Of a DNA stretch of 64,000 nucleotides, positions 21,500 to 34,030 are shown in pieces; position 1 is the stretch's first letter; every line of letters begins with the position of its first letter. Source of the stretch: Moniliella sp. 'wahieum' (Eukaryota > Basidiomycota > Moniliellomycetes > Moniliellales > Moniliellaceae); NCBI GenBank assembly GCA_003971905.1, contig RSEE01000090.1, forward strand, positions 62,001-126,000. Direction: 5' to 3'. The notes below the pieces were generated by a model that saw only the letters and a program-made list of their open reading frames with translations, made no database searches and was not told the DNA's origin. Position numbers and translations under genes: made by a program.

Positions 21500-23888
21500 T
21501 ATTAGCCGTTTTGGTGTAGGTACGGCCTACCGTCCGCAGAACGTCAAGCGGGCAAAAGGGTACGAGGGTTACAATAGCCCTACGGGTGAGTGGTGTACAT
21601 ATGGCACAGCCTGCACGCTATAGACGCAGCGTTGGATATGTGAGTTGAGCCCGCCGAGACTTCGAAGCACTTGACTGTTATCTATTTTCCGCAATAACAA
21701 AAACCGTCGTCGACACATCATCCCCGCAATCATCATCGCAATCGCAATCGCTATAGCCATCTTCGTCACTCGCGCTGACAGTCAAGCCCTGGAGACTGAG
21801 CGCGCTGGCGCGCTCTAGTTTTCCCTCTCGGGCGACGACGGTAATAGTAAACCTTCAACTAATCTTCCTCTATATTATCCGCCCTCCTCTAGGCAGCAAG
21901 GGCGCTAATGTGGCGAACCTGGCATGTTAATTCAAAGCCAAGATCGTGTGTCATATCTCTTCGGCTTCTGGCCCACAAAGAGAAAGCTACTACTGTAGTG
22001 TTCCCATGGTCGGTACCTGTTTGACGTCATGGCGAATCTTGAGTACCTGTTATGCGGGAGATAGATACATCGGAGGAATAATACCATGCATATAACTCAC
22101 TTTCCTCACTGTTGACGGTTGACGCACACTCTAAGAGTATTTTGTAGTCTGTTCTCGTGGTTGCTTAGCAGCGACAAGGGACAAGTGACAGGTCACACAG
22201 ATACACTGGCTGTACGTATATGGGCCGTTTTGGTCTTCCTTAGTTGTTGACCCTCTTAGGGTATGTGTGTGTCTCTCATCAGGCGTTGCTGATCGTGGGA
22301 TCATTTCGATCATTGCTTCTCCTTCTTCTGGTACCAACATGACATCATTCCATGCAGCCTGAATGAATATGCCCCTCCCTTCGACGAGGGAGAAGGGGCG
22401 TCTGATCGAGTCTTCCAACTGCTATCCTCTCCAGTCTGTTCGCCCCAACCCGGCCGATGCGGCACTCCAAGGACAGGGAGAGACGGAGATCTAGCGGGGG
22501 GGCATATTGATCTGGAGCATTATGGTTTGATTTATGATAGAACAGTTGTTTGTTGGGCAGTAGTGCGGCGGGATTGCTCACTATGTGTTGCGGTGGACCG
22601 TGCGTGCGTAGGAGCTTGCCATCTATACATCCCCCGTGCTTTTTTCTCTTTGCTTCTTTCTTTCTGAAGCTTGACTTCTATGAAGCTCCACACATGATGC
22701 CACACACGCAGTACCCCGCAGACCTGTGTTTTTGTCTTCGTCGTCCGGAAAGGGGTGTTTTGGTTGCTCGATTCGGTATAAAACAGGCGATCGAGTCGCG
22801 AGGAGCTGAGGGGGGCAGGCGGAGAGAGGCGGCGGGGGATCTAGATCTAGATACACAGACTAAAACGGGGGGGGCTGGGCTGGCCTGCGGTTACTGATGA
22901 TCGATAAAGGGAGCAGCGGCAAATCAGAAGGCGGTGGGCTGCGAGGGCTGCTTGCGGTCGTCTGCCCGTCGCTGCAGAGCCAGGAACGGTGTGCGGGCGG
23001 GATGCATGATGGCGGCCAGGAGTGGATGATGCCGGTCCGTGGCAGGCAGCAGCAGCACCCCGCCGCAGCCGGGAGGTCATTTTCAGCGCGCAGCGTACGT
23101 ACGCACGCACCCCGCATGCATGGCTGCTGTCGCAGCAGCGCAGGGGGGCACTCTTCCGCGCGGGTCCTGCGGTCCGAAGCGGAGGGGTGCCGGTGCAGGC
23201 ACGAGCACAGCGCTGTCGTCCGCGCAGCGTTGGGGCAACCCAACGCGCAACGCAGTGCCGTGCCTCACGTAGAGCGTGGGGGGGGGGCGCGTAGGCAGGC
23301 CCAGGCCCACTGGCCTCCGCTTCGGCTGCAGGAGCACGACGCGCAATGCATGCAAGGGGGCTGCTGGCTACAAGCGAACCGCACGCAGCACGCCGCACGC
23401 AGGCCACGGTGGAATGCGTGCTGGCTGTGCCTCGGCGAGCGCGGCAGCGGCTAGCGCGCTGCATATGAATACCGCGGCGGCAGGCTGTGCCCGTGCAGCA
23501 CGCGGCACAAACGCACACCGCACCGCGCACAAACACCGGCGCCCAGCGCTGCCAGGACGCAGCGCAGGCCCGCTCAGGACGCAGCACTCGCTTGGTGCGG
23601 GCAGGCCGCCAGGGTGCAGCGGCGTTGCTTGGGACGCAGCTGCATTATGCATTGCCACCCGAGCAGCACTCCACAGTGCCCGGTGCCGCACGGCGCATGG
23701 GCCCTGCGTCACCAACTCCCCATCATCATCCTGCGCCAATTTAAGCCGCGCATATAACGCTTCTCCGGCCGCCGCCCGCATCCATCCATCCACATCCCTC
23801 TATCTCCTGTGTATATGCCTCGTCCTCTCTTCTCCTCTCTTCTCCTCTCTTCTCTCCCTCCCGCCACCCCCCCCCAAGCACGCCCGCC

Positions 23889-26499
23889 ATGCCCGCCCCC
23901 CGCTCCTCTGCAGCGACCGCCGCCCCTCGCCTCCACCGCTGCCCGTCCCACTGCCCCCGCCACCGCCACCGCCACCTCCATCGCCACACACCCCGCCCCC
24001 TGCCCCCCCCCCGCACGTTATCGTATCCCATATCGGCTCTAGTGGTCAGTCCTGCTCTCTTCGACCAACCCATGCGCCTTCCTCATGCTGACCCGTCTCC
24101 CTCTGCCTCCCCCCCCCCACAGCATGCGAGAAGCAGCTCCGCCTCCTCTTTGGCCAGTGCGGCCAGGTTTCTCGTTCCCAGTTCATCCACTCTCCCCCCA
24201 GGACCCAGCTCCCCCCGCACCTCCTCCGTGGCCGAGATTGGATTCGCCACAGCCGACGAAGCCCTCGCTGCTACCCGCCGTCTCTCGGGCTTGGTCATGT
24301 TTGGCGAGCCCATGTCGGTCGAGCTTGTTGGCACCCCCCCGCCCCCCTCTCTTCTACCTCCTCTTCATCTTCGGGCCACGCGAGCAAGCCGCACAACGTC
24401 CCCACCTGCATCTGCCCACGCTCTCGATTCCCGGTCCAAGACGAACTATACTCCAGCTGCCACTACTGCTTCTTCCTCGACGGCCACCTGCAACATGATC
24501 TTGACAGCCAGCACGACACAAACCTGTATGTGCTCAACTTGCCCATCGAGGTGGCCACTGAGGACCTCGAAGCGCTGGTTTCTCAGTTTGGTCGTGTGAC
24601 CCACTGCATGATTCTAGCAATGCTTGATGCCCAAGCCCGTCGTCGCGGATTTATCGATATGGCAACGCCAGATGAGGCGCGCCAGGTGATCAAGAAGTTG
24701 AACCAGTATGTCTGGGCTGGTACGCACTGGATGTGTCGTATGCCATTGTCCAGCGCAGCCCCGCATCAGTCGCACCGTCCGATAAGGAGACCCCGCCCCT
24801 GCCTGGGCCCCAGGAGGGCCACATGCAAAATTCTCGCTACCGTCGCGAGTCGGACCCGGTCAATAATGTCAGAGAGAATGCCTATCTCTGTGAACGGATG
24901 GCCCACGATCGTCCCCGTTCATCGTCGGACGCCACAACCTATTCTAACTGGCTGCATGATCTCTTTGCTTCGTCGATGCCAGCTGGCTTGAATCCCAACG
25001 TTGCACCAGGGCCGGCTTGCCCCAGTCTGTCCTTAATTCCCGGGGAAGAAACCATTGACCCCTTGTACGACCATGGTCCTCCTGTCGAGCAACCTGAAAC
25101 AATTCATTGACGGCCTCTACTCACTCGGTTTGATGAGTTGATGCTTTGGCAGCTGGGATCCCAGTTTGGCCATATGACTGCCGCTGGCTTTCACTGGTGA
25201 TAATCCGTCGCATGATCGCGTTGCTTCTTTTACCTATGCTCGGAGCATCGATGCCAGGCACGCCACACAGCAATTGGATGGCCAATTGGTCTCAGCACCC
25301 AACCAACAGAGAGCGCCGTCGTGCGTGTGTATGTTGGCCCAGAATGGCACTGCCCCTCGCTTAGTCGCATGGTGCCCACGGGCTCACTGAACTGGAACAT
25401 GTCCCCGCAAGTGATGGCTACGGGCCTGTGGGCGAGGACACTAGTACCCCTGCTACGGGCGTGCACCCGTCGAGAGCTACTGGATCAGACCAATTCGGTC
25501 AAGCACATGGACAGTCATTATTCATGCCCCCCGTTACCCTTCTTCACGGGCAAACATGGCCCCCAAGAGCACCCCCACCCAAGCCAGCCACGGCATGCCT
25601 GCCTGGAGCCCGCAACCGCCGACCCAATCCCTACACCGCACTGGATCCCTGACTGCCCTACACCCCGACCCGTGGAAGCCATTTAACTCTGCGAAGGGGT
25701 CGCTGAATCCGCTGGCGCCAGCCATGTCAAGCACGTCTTCTGCGTTGCAATTCGAGCCCTCTTTGCTCGACCACATTGGTCTTCCGTCGCCGGGCTCAAG
25801 CCGTCGCTCAAGCGCAGACGCTCTCCCCAGTACTCCCATGAATGACTTCTTCCTTCTCGACCGTGGTCACGGTGGTAATATGTGGCCGTCCAATATCAAC
25901 CCTTCTGGACAACAGGCAATGGCTGGCAGCGGGAACCGCATGCCTCCTCCCAGTGGCAATGACTGGAAATCTTCCAACAAGACCACCATCTCTGCTCATG
26001 CTGCCCCGTTTCACCCCCGTTCCCACACCGTTCAGCGGACCGGCTCCTTGACTGCACTTGAGGCGCGGCCTACTGCCGCTGCTTGGGCTGACACCCACTT
26101 GGCCAACAACACGGGCCGGTTTCCTTGGCCCACCTCGTCGTCGTCGTTGGTGTGGATGGACTCGGTCGCGACAAACCCTACTGTTGGAAGTGCTGGTCCT
26201 AGTCGATCGCAGTTGGGCAGGCACTCGGTGAGTGTGGCGGGTCTCGCGGCGCCCAGCCCTCTCGTCCGTTGCCCCTGCGCTCCTCGGGGGAGGGCACATT
26301 GGCGCCGATTGGAGCAGAGCGGAATGTGACTTCCTTGGACGTGCCCCCTGTGGGACCGAGCGTCCTGCCGAGCCCGATCCTCATGGGTCATGACGGAGGA
26401 GGGTTTGTTTCGTCGCCCCTGCCTCACGTCCCTCCCTTCCAACCGAATGAGCCTAGACACGGATCCGGCTCTGTCCCAGCGGTTGCAGCGCCAAGCTAA
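23889..26499 (+). CDS. RNA-binding protein with two RRM domains and a long Ser/Pro/Asn-rich tail
   Basis: RRM1 spans about 24014-24330: RNP2-like HVIVSHIGSS, intron 24045-24122 (GTCAGT...CACAG, CTGAC branch), then CEKQLRLLFGQCGQVSRSQF, RNP1-like VAEIGFAT and GLVMFGEPMSVEL. RRM2 spans about 24510-24760: NLYVLNLPIEVATEDLEALV, RRRGFIDMATPDEA and VIKKLNQYVWAGY. The rest (about 24760-26499) is low-complexity, rich in Ser, Pro, Gly and Asn, with a repeated RTGSLTAL motif (two copies, near 25640 and 26035) and a SSRRSSADALPSTPMNDF segment of the kind often phosphorylated. Coding ends at 26497-26499. The ATG at 23889 is in a different register from RRM1; the change falls at the poly-C run near 24002. 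Further register changes occur through the tail. It could be an Mrd/Nrd1-type or similar mRNA-binding regulator; the exact orthologue is not clear. Confidence 0.75.
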
Positions 26500-27901
26500 C
26501 ATTGAGTAACTTTCCCTATGCCCGCTCGCTCTATGCTTTTGATTGATGGGGTTTGCTACGGTACAGCATCCTGTCTCTCTTGTGCACTTATCGCTCTCGT
26601 CTGTGCACCTTTCATCATCGCATTTCCTGCCTCTTTTCAGGCCTTGTTGCATCGCGTCTACCCCCCCCCCCCCCCCCCACCCTTCCTCCCGGATCCCAGT
26701 CCCGCTACTGTTCTATTGTCCTCGGTTCATTGTTCCAGGTCTCGCTCTCGTTCCCGCTCTCATCGCTCTGCTATGCACCCATGTTCTGTGTCTCCTCCAT
26801 CCTCACCTTGAAGTTTGACCCTGTTACACCTCATCGCACCCATTCCATGAGACCTTTCTCTCACCCCCTCTTTTGTTGATGGCCTGTGCACCCTTCTGTA
26901 GATATCGATCGTGCTGTGAGAACATGAGTGGGGTAGTATTCATCTCTCTCTCCCCAACTCTTTTCCCTCTCTGGTGCACATTTTTTTCTGGAGTGGGGGA
27001 GACTACCGTTCGCTTTTTTCTGGGGGAGGAAGGGAGGAGGCTGGGCGAGATTGAAGCCGTCGAAGCCCGTCGAAGCCCGTCGAAGCCCGCCCACAACTCT
27101 CAACAGACAACAGAGGATGGGTTTTTTGTCGCTCGTTGGTCGTTCGTACAGTTTAGTGTCTTGCGCTGCTTTCTGTATCCCACATTTCGTTCGTTTCGTT
27201 TTGTTTTGATTGTGTTTCTCCTCCCTCTCCTCTCCTCTCTCATCCTCTCTCATTTTTCTCCTTTCCTCCTTTCTACCCCTTCTTTCCTCTCCCACCCTCT
27301 CCTCTTTGCATCCCTCGCGCTGTTGGTACCCCTCGCGCTGAGGCCATCCTAGTATGATTCAATGGTTTTGTGCGTTTGGTAGCTGTGGTCGGATGTGGGT
27401 GCGGCATAGGGAGACAGTAGATGCGGTCATGTCATGGTGCTAATTGAAGTACGTGATGGTTCTCAGATCCAAAGTTCAAGGCACACCAGCGGCATGACAA
27501 TGGAGGGTGGGGAGTAGCAGTGCTTTAATCAGTGCTACTAGTCGTTGCGCAGAACCAGGCATCAGTGGTTGAAAGGTGGGGCTTATGGAAGTCCGCGTGA
27601 AAGGGGGTATAGGGGGAGGGCAGTGAGCTTGATCAAAGTGTGGTTCTTCTAGGATGTGCCTAGAATAAGTGGAAAGGGGGGAAAGAAACGGTGGGCATCT
27701 TGGCCATCACAATTGAGATCCAAGATCAGAAAGGTTTTATAGAAGAAAAGACGAGAAGGGAGAGGGCCCAGGAGAGGACGAGAGAAACATGGAAGGGGAA
27801 ACGAGTCTAAGGGCAGGAAGCGAGAACCAAGCACGAAAAGCACGAGGGAGAGAACGAGGCGAGAAACCGAGTCGGAACCATATGTAGAGTTTTGAAGTTT
27901 T
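26500..27901. other. Intergenic region, pyrimidine-rich
   Basis: Holds a poly-C tract (26661-26678), long CT-rich stretches (26.5-27.3 kb on the plus strand) and a triplicated AAGCCCGTCG motif at about 27058-27085. It is the probable 3' flank of both the RRM gene and the convergent Fet4-like gene. No gene seen. Confidence 0.5.
26661..26678 (+). repeat. Poly-C tract (18 nt)
   Basis: Uninterrupted C run 160 nt downstream of the RRM gene stop. Confidence 0.85.
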
Positions 27902-30125
27902 TTAGACGGAGAGCGAAACAGAGAGAGAAGAGAAGCAGTAAGCCGAGTCGAGATCACGAGTGAGCCAGAGGGAGAGAGAATGATCCAAGTAGTGATATAG
28001 GAGGAGACACCGAGAGAAGGGGAGAGAAGGCTCCCCAAGGCTTCTTGACGCCCACCCGTGACAGAGCAGGCGTTTGAAAGGGAAAGACCAAAGAAAGAGA
28101 ACGTTACGCTCCTGGTGAAGTTGGTCGGGGGTAAGTACTGCACGCCGCGGAAGGTTGGGCACGACAGCGATTGCGTCATTGTCCTCCGAGGACGCATCGT
28201 CCGCGGGCTTGGCACCGTCCCAACCCGACATTGTGGTCCCCAAGGTCGACGGTTTTTCCTCGTTGTCTCCTAAGCCCTCCACTACACCCACCTGAGCACG
28301 CCACTGGCGTACCAAAGTGAGGAGCGCACAACGACGTTTCACGCATGCGCATAAGTTGCGCTTGACCCTCTGCGTCGGCGGCGTTGAGACCGGTGATGAG
28401 GATTGCATCAAGAACGATTCCAGGACGCCAGGCGGGTTGTTGCAGATCAGTTGGCCTGTCACGGACCACTTGAGGCCCGAGGCGGCAGCCACCAAGCCCA
28501 GAATCAACACCATATCCGCCACGACAGCGTACTTGTGTGCACACACGGCCAACAGCACATCGGAAACGGTGTGAGTCCAACGGGTGAGGAAGGAACGTTG
28601 AGCCAACCGAGTTGGGTCCAATGCGGCACGGGCGTCGTTTTTTCTCCTCGGCCCAACGGTCTGGATCCGTCAAGCCAAGCATTTGCTCGTCCATGTCCAC
28701 CACCTCTTGGCTCCACCGATCCGCCCAACGGCCACAGCGCATCTGCATGTGCCGGAGCACAAAGCTATCGTGCAAGCCAATGATACCGGCGTAGGTGCCA
28801 ATGATCAGCCACCAGTTGGCATCAAAGTGCATCACGGGTCCAATGGCGATCCAAATGGTAATCACAAGGATCAGGACAACAATGCCCACCAGGGTGCCCA
28901 CGATATACGCGTAGCAGGCGATCGCGCTCTCCAGCCACGTCGAAGGCGTCAAGGCCAGTTTCACGACCGGGTTGGGAGCCTGGTCACCCGTCATCAAGCC
29001 TGCAGTAGAAACGGAACCGCAAAACACGCCAGAAGATCCAAAAGAGTTAGCCCCATCATCATTCGAACACAAAACACAGCACGAGCAAACCTAGCAGCAG
29101 ACAGAGGGAAGGGGGAGAAAAGGGTACGTACGCAGTTCCAGTTCGATCTCACGGTCCATCTTGGTGATCGAGGCAAGGCAAGCGCGACGGTAAGCAGCGT
29201 ACGTCTCGCCCGTTACAGCCAACAGTGAAAAGAGAAGGACCATGTAACCTGAGCAAGCAGCATTGTAATACAACTGCCATGTGTCCGACCACTGGTTGGT
29301 CCGCCCATTGCGATCCACACCACAAAGCCAGCCAAAAGACCATCACGGCACCCAAGTGGCCCATTACCAACGACGCTTTGCGAATCCCCTTGACCAGTCT
29401 GCCTTCCTTGGGCAATTCACCCATTTGGTTGTCGGCCACGCTAGGCGGGGGGAAGAGGAAGGTGTTGAGCGCGGGGTGGCCTGGTTTTCCCACTCACAGC
29501 CACCGGCTTCATTTCCCTGACGAGACTTGGCGCAGGCCGGCACGACGTCGGTCGAAGTGGTGCTTTTGTGGTCGGATGAGGAGGCCGAGGGAAGCAAGGA
29601 AGGGTACATGCGCGCAACGGTATTGAGCATGCGCAGCTTGGAGGCGTTCCTCGAGGTGAGCTGACCGTACATGGCGCGCGATGCCTCGAGTTCGGAGAGT
29701 TGGTGGTGCATCAAGACAGAATCGAGCGCATAGGAGTAGATGGCTTGTGCATCCGAAATCACCACCTGCCACCAATCTTGGCTGTGGAAGCCAATCGCCA
29801 GCAAGGCCCACGCCCAAAGGAGGCTCTGCGTCACAAAAAACATCGGCACACTTCCCGACGCGGCCACCACCTTGTCCAACGTGACAGCGAACTTGTCTTT
29901 CTCTGCATGAGAGCCGCATCCTGTCCTTGTTGGATTGGGAGTGTGCTGAGGGGGCATCTTTCAGCTCCGATGTCTTGTCCTGCTCGGTAGCTGAAAAGGG
30001 AGCCTTCTTGTTCAGAGCCCATTGGGACGGGTAGAGCGTCTCGGCGACCGTCTGCACCTCGGGCTGGATGGTGAGCCAGCGGGCCCAGCCGGAGCGAGCG
30101 GGGGAGGGAGGGAGGGTTAACACAT
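27902..30125 (-). CDS. FET4: Low-affinity iron/metal permease, Fet4 family
   Basis: Plasma-membrane permease for ferrous iron and other divalent metals. The family signature is clear: DKFAVTLDKVVAASGSVPMF, WWQVVISDAQAIYSYALDSV and LMHHQLSELEA, then an acidic/Ser linker, DRNGRTNQWSDTWQLYYNAA, VTGETYAAYRRACLASI, MTGDQAPNPVV, IGPVMHFDANWWLIIGTYAG and IIGLHDSFVLRHM, followed by TGQLICNNPPGVLESFLM and ILITGLNAADAE. Hydrophobic segments fit about six to eight transmembrane helices. Intron 29000-29131 (132 nt, GTACGT...GCAG) separates the EIELEL and TGDQ segments. The ATG at 30125 needs a register change to enter the N-terminal frame; others occur at 29.3-29.5 kb and near 28.4 kb. The family-like part ends about 28350; the C-terminal tail to 27902 is uncertain. 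Confidence 0.85.
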
Positions 30126-31197
30126 CTTGGTGTCGCCCTTGGGCGAGAGGACGGAGTTGGAAACGTGTTCAGAGCAGGAGGCGGGCATCGCGGCAGTCGT
30201 GGCAAGTATAGAGGTGGAAAGAGGAGCAAGGGCTGGCCATCAAGGGGAAGCGTGGCGGCGGCTGGTGGGGATGGAAAAGCGACGAAGGATGGGGTTCATC
30301 GATCTCGGATGGGATGTGGGAAGGAGAGAGGGGGGGGAAAGAGGGGTGTTTTTATAAATCTTTGTTTGTCTTCCATCGCAATATGCTACCTGCATTACGA
30401 AGACGAGGGAGCGAGTAAAAAAAATTCGCGTGGGGACCTTGTCGGCTGCATTGTGTCTGAGGACTCAGACTGTCAGACGGACAACAACAGACTGAGTACT
30501 GGGTTACTGAGTATGACTGAGTATACTGAGTTGAGCAACTGAGTCTGAGTCCCCTGACTCACTCCTCACATAACACTGTTGCAGAGCGCCAAGATAACCC
30601 TAGCTCTCCGGCCTGAGTTGCTAATCTGGCATTCCTTGGCGCCTTGGCCGTTGCCTCAGGCGAGGCTTCACTCAATCACTGGACCTCAAAAACTTCAGGA
30701 ACAACATAATTTGTCGGGCCGTGTCTGCTAGAGTGCGGCAAGGGAACGCTATGGGCAGCACAAGAGATGAGCTTCAAGGCGCGCAAGAAGGCGGGGAAGT
30801 CACTACTAGTTAGCCACAAGTCCTTCAAGCAAGCTGAAGGGAAGAAGACAAGAGCCAGGCAAACAAGTCGGAACAGACAAAGGGGTGGTGCAGCCCGCGC
30901 AAGGGGCGAATCACCCGAACCACAGCGAGCGTCACCGATCCATGGGAGAGGTGTGCAAGTGACCTTAGCACTACCCTCTGTCAGTGTCGCCCCAATATCG
31001 CAGGCCAGAACGAGTGGAGCGGTTGTCATTGGTATAAGCGAGCTAATGACATCCCCTGTGTGGTGCCCCGCGCCAAGAAAAAGTCAATCCACTGGCCAGA
31101 CAACGCCCATTATACGCGTGTGACCATGTGACATCCTTGTGGCTGTGGCTCCACTTTTTGACGTTGTCTTGGCAGGAAAAGATGGCCAGCAAGAGGA

Positions 31198-31380
31198 AGG
31201 TTACGGCTGGGTTGGATCTGAGATGGCCCGGTTCAATATAAGGCCATGCCCAGCAGAGCGCGGTCAGTAGTCCAACCAAGTTTGATGATCGACGATGGTT
31301 GGTTAAACCATGTATGGTGTCGCTTCGTTGAGCAGTGGCCATGCATCCGCGTGACAAAACCCGCCCAAGTCCAAGTCAGA
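31198..31380 (+). mobile_element. LTR-like relic, copy C
   Basis: Begins TTACGGCTGGGTTGGATCTG and shares its start with copy A (10458, minus) and inner parts with copy B (ATGATGGTTGGTTAAA-type segment, GGCCATGCATCCGCG, CCCAAGTCCAAGTC). It is plus-strand oriented with an AATATAAGG TATA-like word. Old and diverged; no coding region attached. Confidence 0.5.
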
Positions 31381-31481
31381 TCTCTATACTGTAACCATAT
31401 CATTGACATGGATTAAGGCTGATGGCGCTGATGGGACAAAGAATAGCTGCGCTTAAACCGACCCCCGTAGGAGGCCACACT

Positions 31482-31515
31482 GGGCCTACGGCCTGGTCAT
31501 GGGGCTTTGCCCCAG
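31482..31515 (-). repeat. Double-hairpin element, copy 2 (inverted)
   Basis: On the minus strand: CTGGGGC-AAA-GCCCCA (31500-31515) followed by AGGCC-GTA-GGCCC (31482-31494). Order and loops match copy 1 at 6576-6615. Flanking sequences differ. Confidence 0.65.
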
Positions 31516-32342
31516 CCTGTCCTTGTGCTGAGATGGTGACGGTACTGGGTGGACGTTTCCCCCTGGCCACCGTTCCATTGGCCCCTTTCCCCCCTGGTCC
31601 ACCTTTCCATATGTCCCTTATTTTGCATCGTCACTGCAACGCTGTCTACTGTTCCAACATCCACGAAACCTTGACTCCAACTCTCGTGGAATAGTACACC
31701 GTCCGGTAGGCAGTAGCAGGGAAGCATGGTCCGCATGTGACACCCAGAGGATCGCGTAGAGGAGGCCGGGTGGACGAGTGGCCGCTGCCTCTTGGCTCCG
31801 CCGCCGGGGTGCTCCTTCGTGGCTACACCTTTAAGGGCCAGCGGAACCACAGCCCTTTCGGTCCGGGGGAGATCTTCACCATCGTTCCATTGTCTACCCT
31901 TGATGGTTAACCGCAGCCAGCAGGCACCGTTTCGTAGTCGCCACACCTTGGCCACGGGCAATTGACCCCCATTGATCAGAAGCCGCCGTCGCCGCAGAAC
32001 GGGTTCCGTCGGTCCGGGCGCTCTCTCTTGGCCGCTTCCCCCTCCGTCTGGGTGCACATTTGTGGCTGCCGCCTTTGGCTAGCCCCCTGGCGGGGCCCGC
32101 CCGTGACACAGAGGGAAGAGGACGGGGCGGAAGGAGAAGTGCAGCGATTGAAAGCGGAGGAGGTTAGATAGGCAGAGACGGAACAGTGAAATCTTGAATG
32201 TTGCAATGGAAGTGCAGATGAAATTTCCGTTTGCACTGCAACATTGCAATGCCCAGCCTGCCGAGTAATTCGCTTTGTCCGAATCATTTGGCCGGCCAAG
32301 AAGACGCAAACATCCACGCCTTACCAGCTGGTCTGCTCCATC

Positions 32343-34030
32343 ATGCTGGTGCGGATCAGGCGAGCCAGCCCAGGGGCCATGGCGCCCGGCGTTGCTGCGC
32401 TGGCGACAGGTCCACTTCCACGGCGGCCCATCTCCTTCCGCACCATGGCCACCAGTGCTGCCCCCCGCTCTTGCACCTTTGCCCGCCCCGCCACGGGCCT
32501 TCCCTCGATCCACGACCCGATGGAGATGTTGTCGAATGAACTCTTCACCTTGCGTCGGCACGTTACTGCACTTTTGACTGGGACTCCCACCCCCTCTTCG
32601 TCCGGGAGCTCCACTGCTCAGCTATGGTCCCAACGCCGTTCTCTCCTTGCCAATCCACGGCACTGGCATACGCTGCAGCAAGCGCGTGCGCAGATGGTAC
32701 TCTTGATGGCGCGCGCGACGAATGGAGTTGGGCCTGGGTGGAGTGAGCGATTGCGATCGATGGAGAATGGCGGGGCGTACGTCTATCCTCCGCAAGTGAG
32801 TGTGGAGGAGCAAGAGCCAGACTGGGCGCCCATCTTGCCCTCGCAGCAACGGCTGGCTCAAATTGTGGAAATGATCCATGTGGCCTCCGTCCTGCACAAT
32901 CGCATTACCGACCTACCGCCTCCCCCCGAGGGCAGCACGCCCGAATCTGAGAAAGAGGTCAATGTGGGCATCTACAATAAAGTTGCGATTCTCGGGGGGA
33001 TTTCCTATTGGGACGGACATCGGTCCTACTGGCTTCGCTACGAGATCCCGAGGTGGTGGAGCTGATTGCGGCTGTGATTGCGAATATGGGCGAGGGGGGC
33101 ATGCGGCAGATGGCTTCGTCGCCGTCGCCAGGCGTGCTGCCTGAGCCCGCTTTGGTTGAAGAACGGGGGGACCGGTTTACTCCGACTGTGTTGCCTGTGC
33201 CTGCGATTTTGGCCTCGCTGGGCAGGACGTCTTCGTCCGCACCCTTTTCTTGCAATCCTTGGGTGGAGGAGAGCTTAGAAAACGTCCTAGCCCAGGCCTA
33301 TCTCCGAACAGGCTCGCTCTTTGCCAAATCCGCACGAGCTGCCACGGTGCTCGGTGGGTTTGGCAGCTCCGAGGCGGATGGGGAGGCAGGCGAGATGCGA
33401 GATGCTGCGTACCGGTATGGGGCGCATTTAGGCCTCGCGGTTCAACTGACGGACGATGCGTTACGGGTGCAAGAAAGGATGGGGCGGTTTGTTGGTCGCC
33501 CTCGAGCGACAACGTCGGTCTGGTCGCGTCTGTTTGGCGCTTCTCCACCGAGGCTGACGCCCGAACTAGCCCAGTCCTTCCGCCTCGCCCTGGCCGGGCG
33601 GGTACGCTTCCATCCCCGCTCTCTTTGCTGCAGACGAGGCTGGGGCAACAGTACGCGAGGCACTGCAGCGCAACCTAACCACGAAAATGACGTGCAAGTG
33701 GTACGTCATTCCCTTTGGTATCGTGTTGGTGGATGGTGTATCTGTTTTTTCATGTTTTTTTTGTTCCGTACCACTGACACCATTTGCCCGCCCTAGCTTT
33801 TCTCTGCACTGGCCTCCACCTCGGCATTGACGCGCATGGCCACGTTGGCGCGCAGCCATGCGGAGCAAGCCCGCACGTTGCTTGCTATGCTTCCTGTGTC
33901 AGATGCGTGTCGGGCACTGGACAGGATGGCAGAGCGGTCGGTCGAGGCGTTGGATGCGCTGGTGCCGGCGACCGACAAAACGGTCCCCCTCGCCTCGGTG
34001 GCAACGACAAAAGAAAAGATGCATGCCTAG
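32343..34030 (+). CDS. DLP1: Polyprenyl diphosphate synthase subunit 2 (Dlp1/PDSS2-like)
   Basis: Non-catalytic partner of Coq1/Dps1 in heterotetrameric synthases that make the ubiquinone side chain in mitochondria. The ATG at 32343 opens an Arg/Ala-rich leader (MLVRIRRASPGA) that fits mitochondrial import. Family landmarks in order: DPMEMLSNELFTLRRHVTAL, QARAQMVLLMARAT, ILPSQQRLAQIVEMIHVAS followed by VLHNRITDLP, NKVAILGG, SVLLASLRDPEVVELIAAVI, ESLENVLAQAYLRTGSLFAK, YRYGAHLGLAVQLTDDALRV, then a last exon with HAEQARTLLAMLPVSDACRA. The first Asp-rich motif (DDxxD) is absent (LHNRITD) and the second is incomplete (DDALR), which is the hallmark of the Dlp1/PDSS2 subunit rather than Coq1. The intron is 33701-33796 (GTACGT...TAG). 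Register changes occur near 33000, 33600 and at the last intron. The catalytic partner is not in this window. Confidence 0.82.

Larger units (their letters stand above)
20047..23888. other. Intergenic region with LTR relic and CpG-rich leader
   Basis: Contains the hairpin at 20158-20194, an LTR relic at 20790-21003, a poly-C tract at 21483-21499 and, from about 22.9 to 23.8 kb, GC-rich DNA dense in GCAGC/CGCAC words that gives long but unconvincing overlapping frames on both strands. The last part is probably the promoter and leader of the RRM gene at 23889. No gene was recognised. Confidence 0.5.
30126..32342. other. Intergenic region with LTR relic and double hairpin
   Basis: Contains a cluster of ACTGAGT/CTGAGTC words (30460-30560), an LTR relic (31198-31380) and the second double-hairpin element (31482-31515). 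A purine-rich stretch immediately before the LTR (31175-31197) could be its polypurine tract. Open frames at 30.7-31.1 kb on both strands are not recognisable proteins. Confidence 0.5.

Noticed and set aside
22847-23588. Long overlapping frames on both strands in GC-rich DNA
   Set aside because: Composition (GC and GCA repeats) removes stop codons in all frames; residues are Cys/Arg/Ala-rich without any domain, and both strands are equally open.
32343-34030. Call as the catalytic hexaprenyl/decaprenyl synthase Coq1
   Set aside because: Both Asp-rich motifs are missing or incomplete, which fits the Dlp1/PDSS2 subunit instead.
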